Source: Cliona cf. orientalis
Taxonomy: Eukaryota; Porifera; Demospongiae; Clionaida; Clionaidae
Assembly (NCBI GenBank): GCA_963930775.1
Contig: OZ005695.1
Location: 310,001 to 374,000, forward strand
Reading direction: 5' to 3'
DNA length: 64,000 nt
Position numbers and translations under genes: made by a program
Part shown: positions 45,801 through 57,305 of the stretch, in pieces
Numbering within the stretch: position 1 is the first letter of the stretch
Layout: each line of letters starts with the position of its first letter
Notes under the pieces: generated by a model
What the model saw: the letters and a program-made list of their open reading frames with translations, nothing else
Databases searched by the model: none
What the model was told of the DNA's origin: nothing

Positions 45801-46751
45801 ACCCTCGGCACTAACATTACCAACCATTACTAACTTGTCGCTGCTGTGGCCTACGGCACCACATTACTAATTTTACCAATTTTACCAACTTTACCAACAT
45901 TACCCTTGTTGCTGCCATCGCCTACGGCAACAAAATTACTAATTTTTCCAATTTTACCAACTTTACCAACATTACCCTCGGCACTAACATTACTAACTTG
46001 TCGCTGCTGTGGCCTACGGCACCAACATTACTAATTTTACCAACATTACCCTTGTTGCTGCCGTCGCCTACGGCAACAAAATTATTATTTTACCAATTTT
46101 ACCAACTTTATCAACATTACCCTTGGCACTAACATTACTAACTTGTTGCTGCTGTGGCCTACGGGACCAACATTACTAATTTTACCAATTTTACCCTTGT
46201 TGCTGCCGTCACCTACGGCACCAAAATTACTAATTTTATCAATTTTACCAACTTTACCAACATTACCCTTGTCGCTGCCATCGCCTACGGCACTAAAATT
46301 ACTAATTTGTCGCTGCTGTGCCCTACGGCACCAACATTACTAACTTTACCAATTTTATCAACTTTACCAACATTACCCTTGTCACTGCCATCGCCTACGG
46401 CAACGAAAATTACTAACTTTATCAATTTTACCAACTTTTAATACCAACATTATAATATACCCTTGTTGCTGCCATCGCCTACGGCACCAAAATTACTAAT
46501 TTTATGAGAAATAGAGACCTCTGAGTGTCCAATCAGATCACGGTATTTGTTACAACTATATTAAATTAGAGAATGGCACAATGCTATATAAAATTAATTA
46601 ATTTTAATAATAATTATAGGTCTATCGGGACCCCTCCCATCAGATGGGTTAGTGTGTTTTTCCGGGGGTATGGTTAACCGAAAATGCCTTCCAACTTACA
46701 TTTAATGAGTTCATTGTTGTAGCTCTGTAGGGCGGCTCCTTGTTGCGACAT
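42802..46751 (-). CDS. SSNA1: SSNA1 (NA14/DIP13), coiled-coil microtubule and basal-body protein
   Basis: Small coiled-coil protein that forms fibrils on microtubules at centrosomes, basal bodies and axonemes. Three exons: 46751-46700 ([17 protein letters not shown]), 43334-43135 ([15 protein letters not shown] ... [18 protein letters not shown] ... [11 protein letters not shown]) and 42936-42802 ([15 protein letters not shown], then a Gly/Thr-rich end). The junctions keep frame and give 128 residues against 119 in human, with high identity through the coiled coil. Exon 1 is too short to stand out alone but matches the family start exactly. The first intron is 3365 bp, unusually large here, because it holds the minisatellite at 44600-46505 and other repeats. 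The gene lies head to head with the PIDD1-like gene, 287 bp apart. Confidence 0.93.
43480..43720. repeat. Two diverged copies of a ~55-bp repeat in SSNA1 intron 1
   Basis: 'gagctacattttggtctttgttccagttccata' near 43479 recurs as 'agctacattttggtttttgttctagctccata' near 43660. No gene is seen between 43335 and 44100; the 43990-44060 part is GC-rich with a cggcccggggggagg stretch. Confidence 0.5.
44150..44420. repeat. Duplicated ~120-bp unit flanking the minisatellite
   Basis: Two copies of a unit with cttcgggcc/cctcgggcc, gagtgaccaatcagatcaca, gtatttgtta and a run of gtaggtattgtaaggtatt words (about 44151-44275 and 44311-44415). A third, partial copy (gtgtccaatcagatcacggt) lies at about 46518-46556 on the far side of the minisatellite. 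The flanking unit and satellite may have arrived or spread together. Confidence 0.6.
44600..46505. repeat. Complex minisatellite (ttttaccaa/acattacc higher-order array) in SSNA1 intron
   Basis: About 1.9 kb built from 9-bp words (ttttaccaa, ctttaccaa, cattaccct) arranged in higher-order units with 'gctgccgtcgcctacggca' and 'gctgctgtggcctacggca' and 'ggcactaacattactaactt'. Order and number of the sub-units vary along the array. The plus-strand frames are open over long stretches (Thr-Asn-Phe-rich or Leu-Pro-rich peptides), a consequence of repeat length divisible by three, not evidence of a gene. It lies in the first intron of SSNA1. Confidence 0.92.
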
Positions 46752-47038
46752 CGCTTACTCTTGATTCGCTCTACTGTTCCTGCCAAGTTCCCGCCATTTA
46801 ATGGGGCCGGGGCGGGGTCGGTGGGTGTTGTCATGGTAACTGAGAAAAATTGAACTTTTGTTTCGTTAAAATTCAAATTCAAAAAAAGATGGCGGCAATT
46901 TAGTAGCCGAGAAATTACTGCCCTGGGGCAGAACCTACAGGGTATGTTAGCTAAAATTTTCCGCATAAATATAAATTCTTATTTTGCAAACTATAAATAT
47001 AATTTATAGAGAGAAGATATCTGTGATATTATCTCCTA
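46752..47038. promoter_or_regulatory. Shared region between SSNA1 and PIDD1-like genes
   Basis: 287 bp separate two divergent start codons and must hold both promoters. It is GC-rich on the SSNA1 side (ggggccggggcggggtcgg near 46803) and AT-rich on the other. No defined site is claimed. Confidence 0.45.
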
Positions 47039-50000
47039 ATGGCTGCTGTTGGATCACCCAAGAAACTGCAGCGTTTTATTCACAACCAGTTGCTCTCTCT
47101 CCCCTCTCCCTCTCGGCCACCCCTCACCCTCTCCAGAGTCAATCTTCTCCCCACGCACCAAGATCTCCCTCTAATTATTACCCAATTTCAACCTCACTGC
47201 GCTCGCATCACAGCACTAGATTGCAGTTTTTGTATCCTCGATAAATCCTCTGTCAGCACTCTATGCAACGGCCTTGTCAATCTCGAATCGCTAAAGATAG
47301 TGGATTGTGGTGTACAAGAATTTGATTTCAGCACTCCTTGGCCCAAATACCTCAGATCTGTAGACTTCTCGAGGAATCAATTAACAGAATGTCCCCAGGG
47401 TCTTGTGTCGTTAGTCTATCTAAAGACACTAAATTTATCAGGAAATCTAATTCAAGAACTAGATCCATCCATATTAAAACTACCACTGCTTGAAAAGCTC
47501 CACCTTTTGCAGAATCCTCTGCAAAATATACCAAAGCACATCTGCAGGGAAGGTGTGACTAAAATGAGAGAATACTTCAAAACCGATGTTTTACCTCTGC
47601 CTTCACAACAAGATCTAGATGCCACCTCTATCGACAAGAACACTCAACCAATCTCCAGAAAGTCGTCTAATTCTAGCACGTCAGTTCATACTGAGCGACG
47701 TCAAGATCTGAGGAGATATTTGCTGCGTCAGCAAGGCTCGTTCGACAGTGGGTATGAATCAAGCAATCGCTGCAGGTCAACTAGTGGTAGCAGCATTGAC
47801 TGTATGAGTGAATCGGATAACACAGCGGTAGTGGATTCTGTCCAGTGGCCTTTCTTTGACAATTACCAACTCCCAAAAGGGTACGCCCCTGTTACAGAAA
47901 CCACTCAGTGTCGGGTGTATCTACCTGGCGACTGTAAAGATGAAGTTTGTGTCGAATTAGTGAAAGATTTATCTTTATACCCTACAGTCCAACCAAACGA
48001 ACTGCTCATCACACCAGTGGTGGATATCACACCTCATGGCAGAAAATTCAGCACGGATGCCCCTGCTGTGGTCGTACTTCCACACTGCACCAAGCCTGGC
48101 AGCTGTAATAGCAATGGATACGAGTCGACCGTACAGGAGCTAAAACCGATGTATAGTGATAGTGGTCTCAATCAGCCTCCAGTCTGGGGCAGGCTGGATG
48201 GAGGGTGGGATTGTGAGATATTTGACGATTGTGTGCTGTTCAAGACGACACATTTCAGCCTGTTTGCTGTCGTTTCCGTACTGCCCTATCCCACGGCATC
48301 AATCTCGATTGGTCCTAATTACGGGGGCTTACTCACCGTCCCGGAGCTGCCCGGATTCGAGGTGAATCTTCCACCAACGCTTGGTGATACGATAACAGTT
48401 ACTGCTACCGTCTACTATGACGATGCCCCTTACAATATTGAGAGTAACGAGCGTGCACTGGCCTCACCGTGCATAGCTCTGGAGCCCCACGGAGCTCAGT
48501 TCAACTCACCAGTTCAAGTCACTCTACCGATTCCAAATTATGCAGAAATATTGAGCCACTTTCCAGATGCTAAGCTGGAGCTATGGCATGCAACACCTGG
48601 AATGGGAATGGAATCACTGGAACCTGAAAATTGGAAGCCATTTCAAGATGCCGATAATATTTCCATTAATCGACGTGGTGATAATCATGTACTGATCTTC
48701 ACTACTAGCCATTTCAGCTTGTGGGAGACGCTGTGGGATATTGGTAGAAGAGCGCTTCAAAAGATTGGCCTTGGAACGAACATCAGTGATCCCACCAGAA
48801 CTAGATACGTATCAGTACGCATACAAGCTTTCATGTCTCAACCAATCGGATTGCGGATAGGGGGAGTCGCAGATATTCAAACTTTCGGTCTTTTAGTCGC
48901 CGTCTACAAATTTGGAACGCCCCTCTCTCATCTCAGCAACTACCCGTGGTCGCTATTAGACACAGGATCAAAACGGGTGTACGTCCAACTAGGCCGCTTG
49001 GAAGTCAGCATTCAAGGCTGTTTCTCAGCTTTAGAGTATGAGGATCCTAGCAGCCCACTGACTAGAGTGACAGAGTTGATTGAATTTAACGGAGATGATT
49101 TTTGCCAGCGATTTGAGTTTGCGCTGCGGCTGGAGGCTGGCTGTGAGATACAGGAGGGTATGCTGATGGGGAAGCTTCGTTTCAGACAGTGGAGAGGGTC
49201 AAACCCTGTTAATCAAAATTACAATCTCATGGTCAAGGTAAGCATAATAATATGACTCGATAGGTATAGATATTGATTTTATCAGTCCATTATACAGCTT
49301 GGTGGAGTTGAAATCGATCAACCCAGTCCTCCACAGCAGATCTCTCCTCTCCAATCACGACAACCACCAATACTGTTCAACAATCGTAAGTTCATTCAAC
49401 TTCACTGGAAATTTTTTTAATTCCCAAGTCACTCTCTCATACTCCCCCCTTAGCTTACTAATACTTCTGATTTACACATCTTCTTGCTGTCCCCCTACAG
49501 CTGACTTCACCCCTCCCTGGAGCCCTGAAAGTGATGCTACTCAGTATGAACCATTTCCCTGTGAACCCTTGACCCCTGCTACACCAACATGTACCCCTCA
49601 AAATGCTACCCCTTTAATCATTAACAACGCACAAGACGCTGCCCCACCACCACAAGCCGTAGCAGCTCCACCTCGCAAGCGACAATTAAACCAAGCGTTC
49701 ACTCATCTCAGTTTAGGAATTGGCAGCAGCGCGAGCTGCAGCAGCCCTGTGAGGTCAAAGAGAAGAAAGGTTTATCGTACGGGCGACATCAATGAACGGA
49801 CACTACTAAGAATTGCTGATTCGGTGGGTTCAAAGTACACCGAGCTTGGGATCGAACTAGGGCTGGACTATAAATGGATACAGAGCAATGTTGAGAACAA
49901 GCCGAGCATGAATAAGGACCACCTCAAGGCTCTCTGTGTACTGCATGAGTGGAGGTCACGCTCGGGCGAGGAGTTTGGTTTTGCTGAGCTGGCAAAGGCC

Positions 50001-50066
50001 CTCGAGGCTAAGGAGATCGGACTGAACAGCGTCGCCATGGAGATCTGTTACGACACCAATTCATAA
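47039..50066 (+). CDS. PIDD1-like protein: LRR, two ZU5 domains, UPA and death domain
   Basis: Resembles PIDD1, the scaffold that activates caspase-2 (PIDDosome) in vertebrates. Exons 47039-49237, 49298-49385 and 49501-50066 give 950 residues. Order: leucine-rich repeats (about residues 60-180; SLKIVDCG, LRSVDFSRNQL, LKTLNLSGNLI, LEKLHLLQNPL); a Ser-rich linker; a first ZU5 (about 300-420) ending with HFS at 405-407; a second ZU5 (about 430-575) with HFS at 558-560; a UPA domain (about 585-735); a Pro-rich linker; a C-terminal death domain (about 850-940; ERTLLRIADSVG, YTELGIELGL, LKALCVLHEW). In human PIDD1 the two HFS motifs are autocleavage sites, so both processing steps could be conserved. 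UNC5 and ankyrin share ZU5-UPA-DD but not this LRR N terminus. I leave the symbol blank because orthology needs a tree. Confidence 0.85.
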
Positions 50067-50272
50067 CATACTGCACAGCAAAAGGATATTTTCTGTTGAT
50101 GTATTTTTATCACTTTATACATTATATCCAATCACCCTCTTTTTTAACCACATTAAAATTTCATATTAATGATGCATATTTGATGTTCGTAAAGTGTCTG
50201 ATTATTTATAACTTACAAGAAAGAAATAAGAAAAAAGTTCAGATTCTGTGCATGGTAATTCCTAATTCAATG

Positions 50273-50827
50273 TCATCTTTTCTTGAATCCATACTTCTTT
50301 CTTTCGTAAAACAAGTCAGTTTTGGAACTCCCAAGATTCACTATCTTTGGACACCCATCACGCTGTACAAACAGTACCATAAATACATTCAAATAATTAT
50401 AGGGGCATCAGTCATTCCCCCCCACACTACTCACATCTTTCTCACAAATGGTGCACTCCTTGCAGTAGTATGCATCAGAGACGCCCGGGCCCCCGCATAT
50501 GGTACAGCGTCCCTGGTAGGACCCGTAGTTGCACTCATCACAGATACGGACCAGCGTACACGGACGAACGTAGGAGTCACACACTACGCAGAGACCATCG
50601 TCTAGAGGAATCAAGAAATTATACACCAGAATGATAAACTTATGACGATTTTGTTGTAAAGACAGCTACTGAGTGCTCACGTTTTTCACACAGTCTTCCA
50701 ATAGCTGTGAAAATAGAATAAGATGGATGGAGCATGAGATACTTAGTTTTTACGAGATGGTTCATAGCTGCTTACCTACGCCAGGTTGTTTTCTACACAT
50801 GATGAGGTCGGCATGATGCTTAGCCAT
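50273..50827 (-). CDS. PHF5A: PHF5A (SF3b14b), splicing factor SF3b subunit
   Basis: Zinc-binding knot protein of the SF3b complex in U2 snRNP; nuclear. Four exons read by homology: [16 protein letters not shown] from 50827; AIGRLCEK (about 50707-50685); [20 protein letters not shown] ... [20 protein letters not shown] (about 50602-50435); and [13 protein letters not shown] ... [10 protein letters not shown] ending with TGA at 50273. The CxxC pairs that hold the zinc ions are all present and the sequence is nearly identical to human PHF5A (110 aa). The start matches the family start. It is convergent with the PIDD1-like gene and head to head with the kinesin (245 bp). Confidence 0.95.
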
Positions 50828-51072
50828 TCTAGATCTAGATCTGATCAACACATGCAACGTCAGAAAAACGTCTTTGAAAAAAGGGTGAATAAAGGGTTAA
50901 AATTTCATTTTTTTTAGCAGGTGAAGGGTTAAGAACAATACGCGCCGTTGCTATGGGAACGTTGTTTCCTTGCAGGCGATAATAACAAGCCATTTTGATG
51001 AGCTTGCAGTTGCAGCAGCGCAAATTAGCAGAATCCAATTGAAGCGCCACAAGCAGCGCTTCGCGCGATCGC

Positions 51073-54000
51073 ATGCTCGATCGCGAAGAAAGAGGTGATG
51101 ACAAACCACTAAAAACAAGAGACAAAGAGATCCATTCTTCTCTCGTCAAAAGGATGAAGCCGCTACCATACCACCTGCAGCCGCTCACGGTCAGTCAGTC
51201 CCAACTACAAGCTAAAGAGCTTGATAGCAGGAAGACAGTGCTGATAAATTCATCTGCTTTGTTGTATATACAGGTGGCGCTGCGTGTTCGTCCCATGAAT
51301 CATAGCGAGATCAGAACTGGGGCAAGGATTGCAGCTCAGACTGTGGATCAAAACGTAAATAGCTAATAATCACGATAAAAATCATGCATTATTGTTTCGA
51401 GTCCACGCATATTCAAGCTTACTCCTCACACTCACATGCACATGCCAGTTGGTGGTTCTGATGGATCCCAATGATGATAGTGACGACATTCTACGGGCCA
51501 ACCGCTCACGGGAAAAGAAATTCTATTTTGACGTGACTTTCTCGGAACTCTCCTCCCAGGAAGCTGTCTACAAGGCTACTGTTTTGGACAGGGACATTAT
51601 AGGGAGGGTAGTGTCTGGATACAACTGCACCGTGTTCGCTTATGGAGCCACAGGTGAGATGATGGCAGCTTATTAGTGAGGAATTTCCTTTGATAATCAC
51701 TAATAATGACCTTAGTAGACTCTACACAACAGACAAGTGCATGATTGGTTAATGTTAGTGGGGGGGGGGGGGGGGCTGTAATATCATAGATTGGGAAATT
51801 TTGTTGATAATTCTGCAGTTACAATACCCCTCAGGTAATTACTGTAATTTCATCTTGGTTCTCAGGTGCTGGTAAGACGTACACAATGCTGGGCACAGAG
51901 AGGGAGCCTGGGCTCATGGTGCTCACACTCAACAGCCTCTTCACGAAGATTCAGGACACCAGCGATGATATGATCTACCGCGTCACCATGGCTTACATGG
52001 AGGTATATACACTGTACAACAACAAGCCTGCATGTCTCCTTGTAATCCAGTGTATAATTAAGCACAAATAATGTTATAATTTTTAGTGATGTGCAGCTGG
52101 TACATGTAAAAGATTTGGGACAAGGCTAGTCAGATTTTATAGCAAAATTAAACAGTTCTTCTCACTAGATTTACAATGAGATGATTCGTGACCTCTTGAA
52201 CCCTTCGAGTGGGATCCTTGACCTATTCGAGGACTCTAACGGTGAGATAGTCGTGTCTGGACTGCTCGAGGTGGAGACGTCGTGCACCATAGAGGTCATG
52301 AACTTGCTGAGGAGGGGAAACCTTCACAGAACCGTCGAACCAACCGCAGCGAATAAGACATCATCAAGATCACACGCCATTCTTAAGGTGGTATTACATG
52401 TATGGAGCCATGGATGATGTAATGATGATGTAGTTTTGTCGTACAGGTGACAGTGGAGCAGCGTGATCGCGCTATGAATGTTTCGCAGGAGGTGAGGACC
52501 GGAGTGCTGTTCATGGTTGACCTGGCTGGATCAGAGAGAGCTGCAGTCACTCAGGTACTGTAGCGGTACACTTACATTTGTATACTGCTGAATTTCACAC
52601 AGCTTCGTGTACATATCCAGTACTTATGAATAATTATTAGGTGCTAAAAATTAATAAAAATCCACTATAAAATTATCCATAGCATGCATCGATTTAGTAT
52701 ATATACCATAAGTCTACTGCTGCTGTACAGCTGTTTGAGCAGTCTTTACCCCCCTTTGAGGATGAGTGGGTAGATCATGAATATCATTAAGTCCAGGTGG
52801 CTTGATACCAATTATCTCATGTTCAGCACTCAGTGCAGTGCAGCAAACATAAACATGATGTCATTGTTTGTACCGACTCCACCCTTCCTGTTTATAAAAA
52901 TCCGAATTGTGCTATTATTAATAATACCATAATGTTACTATAAATAGAATCGTGGTAAACGCATGGTGGAGGGAGCCCACATCAATCGCTCTCTGCTGGC
53001 GCTGGCCAACTGCATCAACGCCCTCGGCTCAAACCACACCCACTACGTCAACTATCGAGACTCGAAGCTGACACGCCTCCTCAAGGATGCCCTCGGGGGC
53101 AACTGCAAGACAATAATGATCGCACATGTCAGTCCAGCGAGTACTTCGTTTGAAGAATCAAGAAATACTCTGGCATACGCAGAGAGGGGGAAGAAGATTA
53201 AAAATAAAGTGAGAAACTAAAGTAGCAGCTACTTTGAGTCGTACTGATAATAATAATTATTATTATGTGATACTCAGTTATTTTTATGCAAATTGCTTAG
53301 TCTAGTTAAGGCCTGAGGACGAGGCTGAAAATATAAAGCTTATTAGTCAGTATAGTAATATCAAATAAATCACCTTGTAAATTTTTAATTTTCTCTCTTT
53401 CAGACTCGTCAGAATGTTGTAGACGTGAACTACCACATCACCCAATACCATTACATCATCAAAGAGCTACGCCAGAAGATTGCCCACCTTGAGAGTCAGC
53501 TAGAGAGGCAGCAGTCACAGCAGGCCCCCACCACAACCTCCACAGCAGGAGGGGGATTATTAGTAGGATCTTCCCCCTCGGCCATCACGCTGAGCGGAGG
53601 AGAGTTGGCCACTACTGAGGCTGGGGGGTATTATGGCGGCCATGGGGAGAAGGCGAGGATTGCAGAGCTCTGTGCACTATTGAAGACAACTTCACAGGAA
53701 GAGAAAGAAATAAGGTGAAGTGGCTGTAACTAGGATTGTTAACACTTGAAATAAGTGTCGAAAATAATTGACAATGAAACAGTATGCTTTATAAATAAAT
53801 GTACTAGGAAACCTGCATAATTATTATTTTTATTGATATGTACTCTTTCTATTAAAGCTGCCGTTGTTGATTATTTCTTTGCAGGCAAGAGTTGTTTTCT
53901 GTTGAATGTCAGTTGCTACAGAATGCACTGGAGTACCAGAAGCACTCAGCCTGCATACAGGAGTGGCAGAGAAAGAGAGCATCCACTGATAGCATCACCA

Positions 54001-57000
54001 AAGACAGCCAGGATCTATTGTCGCCAATTGCATCATATGATAGTCATGTGATCCAGCAACCACTCCCGCCAGTCACGTCACATGATAGTCACATGACCCA
54101 GGAGGATTCCACAACAGTTTCGTCTACAAATAAACTTTCAATCATGACACGCCCACAACAGCTCGTTACCATGGCAGCAGATGAGCTTCATTCCATTAGT
54201 CCAGACTCTGGTACAGATATTGGCCCATCTCGTAACCGTGGTGACAACTCTGGTAACCATGACGATGTGGTAATGGAACCTGAGAAGGTGTCCACTGCTC
54301 GTGAGGAGGTGGCAACTTTGGTTGCCGAGAAACAGCGCCTTGAGGCTCTGCACAGGAGGCTGGACAGACTACTCGTGGAGTCAAAGACAAAAATGGCAGA
54401 AACTAAACAGGTACCAAATTTCATGATTTTATCAATAATATTATTAACAACTCACAATATCGAAAAAATTGAAAATGGGGCCTAGATGAAATAAGGCAGT
54501 CACTTTTGGATGAAATCTAGAGTGCTATAATAATAATATTATAATGTATGATTCGGATCAGCTCTGTTACCCTGGACATATTCTTAACACATTTTTGTAC
54601 ACAAGTGTATTATCAGGTACATATTATTACTTTTTTTTCCATTTTCAGGCCCTGAGCTCCATTCCTGGTCTCCTTCCGATCCGTAAGGAGTTCATTGACC
54701 TCCTGCAGCACTCCCATGAGCTGGAGGCGGCCAGCATCGAACACAACCTAGCAGCCACTTTGATCAGTCTTCAGCTGGGCAGGCACGAGAGCTCCATCGA
54801 GCAGCTGCTCCAACACAGCAGGGAGCTGATGGAGCTGGTGGCTCATCAGAGGGAGTTGATTAAGGGGCAGGGGGCGGACTTACCCCCGGAGCTGACCAGA
54901 CGGTGTAGCGAACTGAGAGAGAGGCAGGAGATGCTGACGGTGCAGGTTGCTGCTGAGAGGCAGTTGCCGGCCATTGCTTCCTCTGGAACACAGGTAAGGG
55001 AGAAAACTAATTTTGGGGGATTTTTCAACACGAGTTGCCATTCTAGATCTATCACAAATTCATTATAGTTTTCTCATTATTAATTTTTTTTTGAATTCTT
55101 TCACTCACTGCAGCTTCCAGCGATAGCCCGGCTATCTGCCAAGCTCTACAACAACATGACAGGTGAATATTAATTTTAGTAATCTATCCACGGACTAGTT
55201 CATGAATCTTAATCTTTATTGCTCCGTGGATGCAGGCTCCAAGTCCAACCTCTTCATCGATGACACAGTCACTGAGCCAGATGAAACTGTTACTGCCTTA
55301 AGGTATATATGGGATATTGCCAAGTGTCATGAAATTAATATTAATATCTAGATATTCATGATCCATTATACCGTAAATCGCAAATATTTTCGTTGTTAAA
55401 AATTTTCGGACAGCCAGGCTTGTGCAAAATTTAAACGCGCAAAAATACATATTATGCAATATTGCGGTACAGGGTCATTAATTTTGTCCGAAAATTATTT
55501 AATGTGAAAATTATTGCACGAAATATTCGCGATTTACGGTAGTACCCGTAAAATTGTATACATTTTGATACCAATTTTCCAGTGATGTTCATCTACCACT
55601 TCTCGAGTCTCCTCGTGATGACCAGCCACCTCAGCTGCAGCGTGAGCGTGGCCCAGCCCACGGTCTTCTCTCTCCTGGCGCCGTCTCTCTCCCTCCTCTC
55701 GTTAGAACAGAGGCATCATCGACCACCAAAGTCAGTCAGGCAACAAAGAAGCAGCAGCTCAAAAAGGATCATTCCTCCTCCATCAGCCTCCCGCCTATCG
55801 ATACTTCGGCAACTCCTTCCCTCGTTGGAGCTAAACAATTCAGTGACGTCAGTGGAAATAGTGAAGCAAATTCACGCATCGGTGGAACCGAGCCTGAGGA
55901 GAGAGGAGAAGCGAAGGATGAATTTAGTTCGCACATGCTTAGTAAGAAATCGGATACAGCTTTGATAGTTGAGGCGGCCAAGAGGGCAAGGCAGAATCTC
56001 ATAGCTGGGATACCGTCACCAAAAAAGGTACTGACCAAGATGACGTCTTTTACAACTCCACGGATGTCCGTGTCGAGAAATTCGACCAATAAGAGCAAGT
56101 ATATTATCGTAGCAGCATCGAAAACGTCAGTGATCGACATAGAGGGAGTTGGAGAGGTGCCGAGTCAGCAACGTCACGATTCCATTCCATGTGACCAGTC
56201 CCGTTCCCATCCCCACCTTGGCAACAGCACTCCTTCCAAGGTCTTGTCACCGACTAGAATGAAGAACTCCACTAAAGGAAACAGCGTGTCCTTCAATAAA
56301 TCCGTCTTATCAGAAGCAACTCTCAGAAGAGTTCGCGAGGGTAGAACGATCATAACGATCGACGAACTTGAAAAGATTACAAATCGGAGGACGACACACA
56401 AAAGTTCCTCAACTCACAACACACCTCTGCATCAAAAACACGTACAGTCCCCTCACCACAGGTTAGCTGGTCACAGCTCTACGTCCCTCTCTAAGGTCAC
56501 CACTGCCGGACAAAATGCATCTTCTTCGAAATTTAGCCACAAAAGTTCACCTCTGAGAACTAAGGCTGCAGCTGGTGCTGGTGCTGGTGGCGGTGCTGCT
56601 GCTCTGCATAGCAACAGGCCTGGTGGTGTTAGAACGGGCAGGCACGGTCCTACTGGTGTGACTCCGGGTGCCGTGATGAGGGGAGGGAGGCCGAGGAAGG
56701 TGAATGTTCGGAGGACACTGCCACACCCACCATCGATACGAGGGAGACACTCTCCCATGCCCAGGAGGCAACTGATCCCCAGCAAAGGTAAACAAATTAT
56801 AATAATTACATGACATTGTGTGTATTATAATTATAGGCAGAATAATATAACATTGTCATAGTGATAATTTTGTGAAATTAAAATTTTAGTGACTGCTGGT
56901 AATCAGTTATCGAAAATAAACTCACCATACCTCACACCTGTGAAACTACCCAAGAAACAAGGTATTTTGCATAGTAGCTGCTGCTATTACAATGTCATGA

Positions 57001-57066
57001 AGAGTTACTGTGATACCTGCAGGCACCAGAGACCAGGCCAAGAAAACCAAAGAATGGATAAACTAA
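51073..57066 (+). CDS. Kinesin-8 family motor, KIF19-like
   Basis: Plus-end-directed kinesin that in vertebrates shortens ciliary microtubules at the tip. The motor domain is spread over about seven exons: [13 protein letters not shown] (51274-51355), [17 protein letters not shown] ... [15 protein letters not shown] (51452-51652), the P-loop AGKTYTM (51866-52003), [13 protein letters not shown] ... [11 protein letters not shown] switch I (52170-52387), DLAGSERA switch II (52446-52555), [22 protein letters not shown] ... [14 protein letters not shown] (52949-53211), and the neck [18 protein letters not shown] (from 53403). Then coiled-coil pieces (53884-54412, 54650-54993) and a basic Ser-rich tail (55583-56790). 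Small last exons at about 56889-56960 and 57022-57066 end KTKEWIN. The motor is closest to KIF19, then KIF18. The start may be 51073 or the in-frame Met at 51154. Confidence 0.88.
51761..51774. repeat. G homopolymer in kinesin intron
   Basis: A run of about 14 G in the intron after the second motor exon. Third such run in the window after 17450 and 31620. Confidence 0.7.
55372..55541. mobile_element. MITE in KIF19-like intron, ACCGTAAATCGC ends
   Basis: About 170 bp with ends taccgtaaatcgcaaatatt and aatattcgcgatttacggta, an inverted repeat with one mismatch, and an inner inverted pair (attttcggaca / tgtccgaaaat). Bounded by TA. It shares the CCGTA- terminus type with the element at 40613-40823. 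No coding frame. Confidence 0.7.
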
Positions 57067-57305
57067 TAAATTATTATTTGGAAACATCTATCATGATTTT
57101 TTAAAACCATAACAATATTTTTGGCAAAGTACATAAAGAAAGATGATGTGACCATGAAGTACAGTCATACGCGCACGCGCATAATAATATCACAAGCCAC
57201 GCCCCAACGATCGGCTTGGGGGTGTGGCTTGCAAGGACGTAGTAGCCTAAAAAAAACTTGTGCACCTGCCGCTTTTTAGTATCCACTTTCCTGAGAACTA
57301 GAGAG

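Noticed and set aside
44584-46441. Several long plus-strand frames with Thr-Asn-Phe-Thr and Leu-Pro repeats
   Set aside because: They are the three readings of the minisatellite; repeat length divisible by three removes stops. No start context, domain or splice logic supports a protein.
50096-50605. 169-residue plus-strand frame
   Set aside because: It is antisense to PHF5A, which is near-identical to the human protein on the minus strand.
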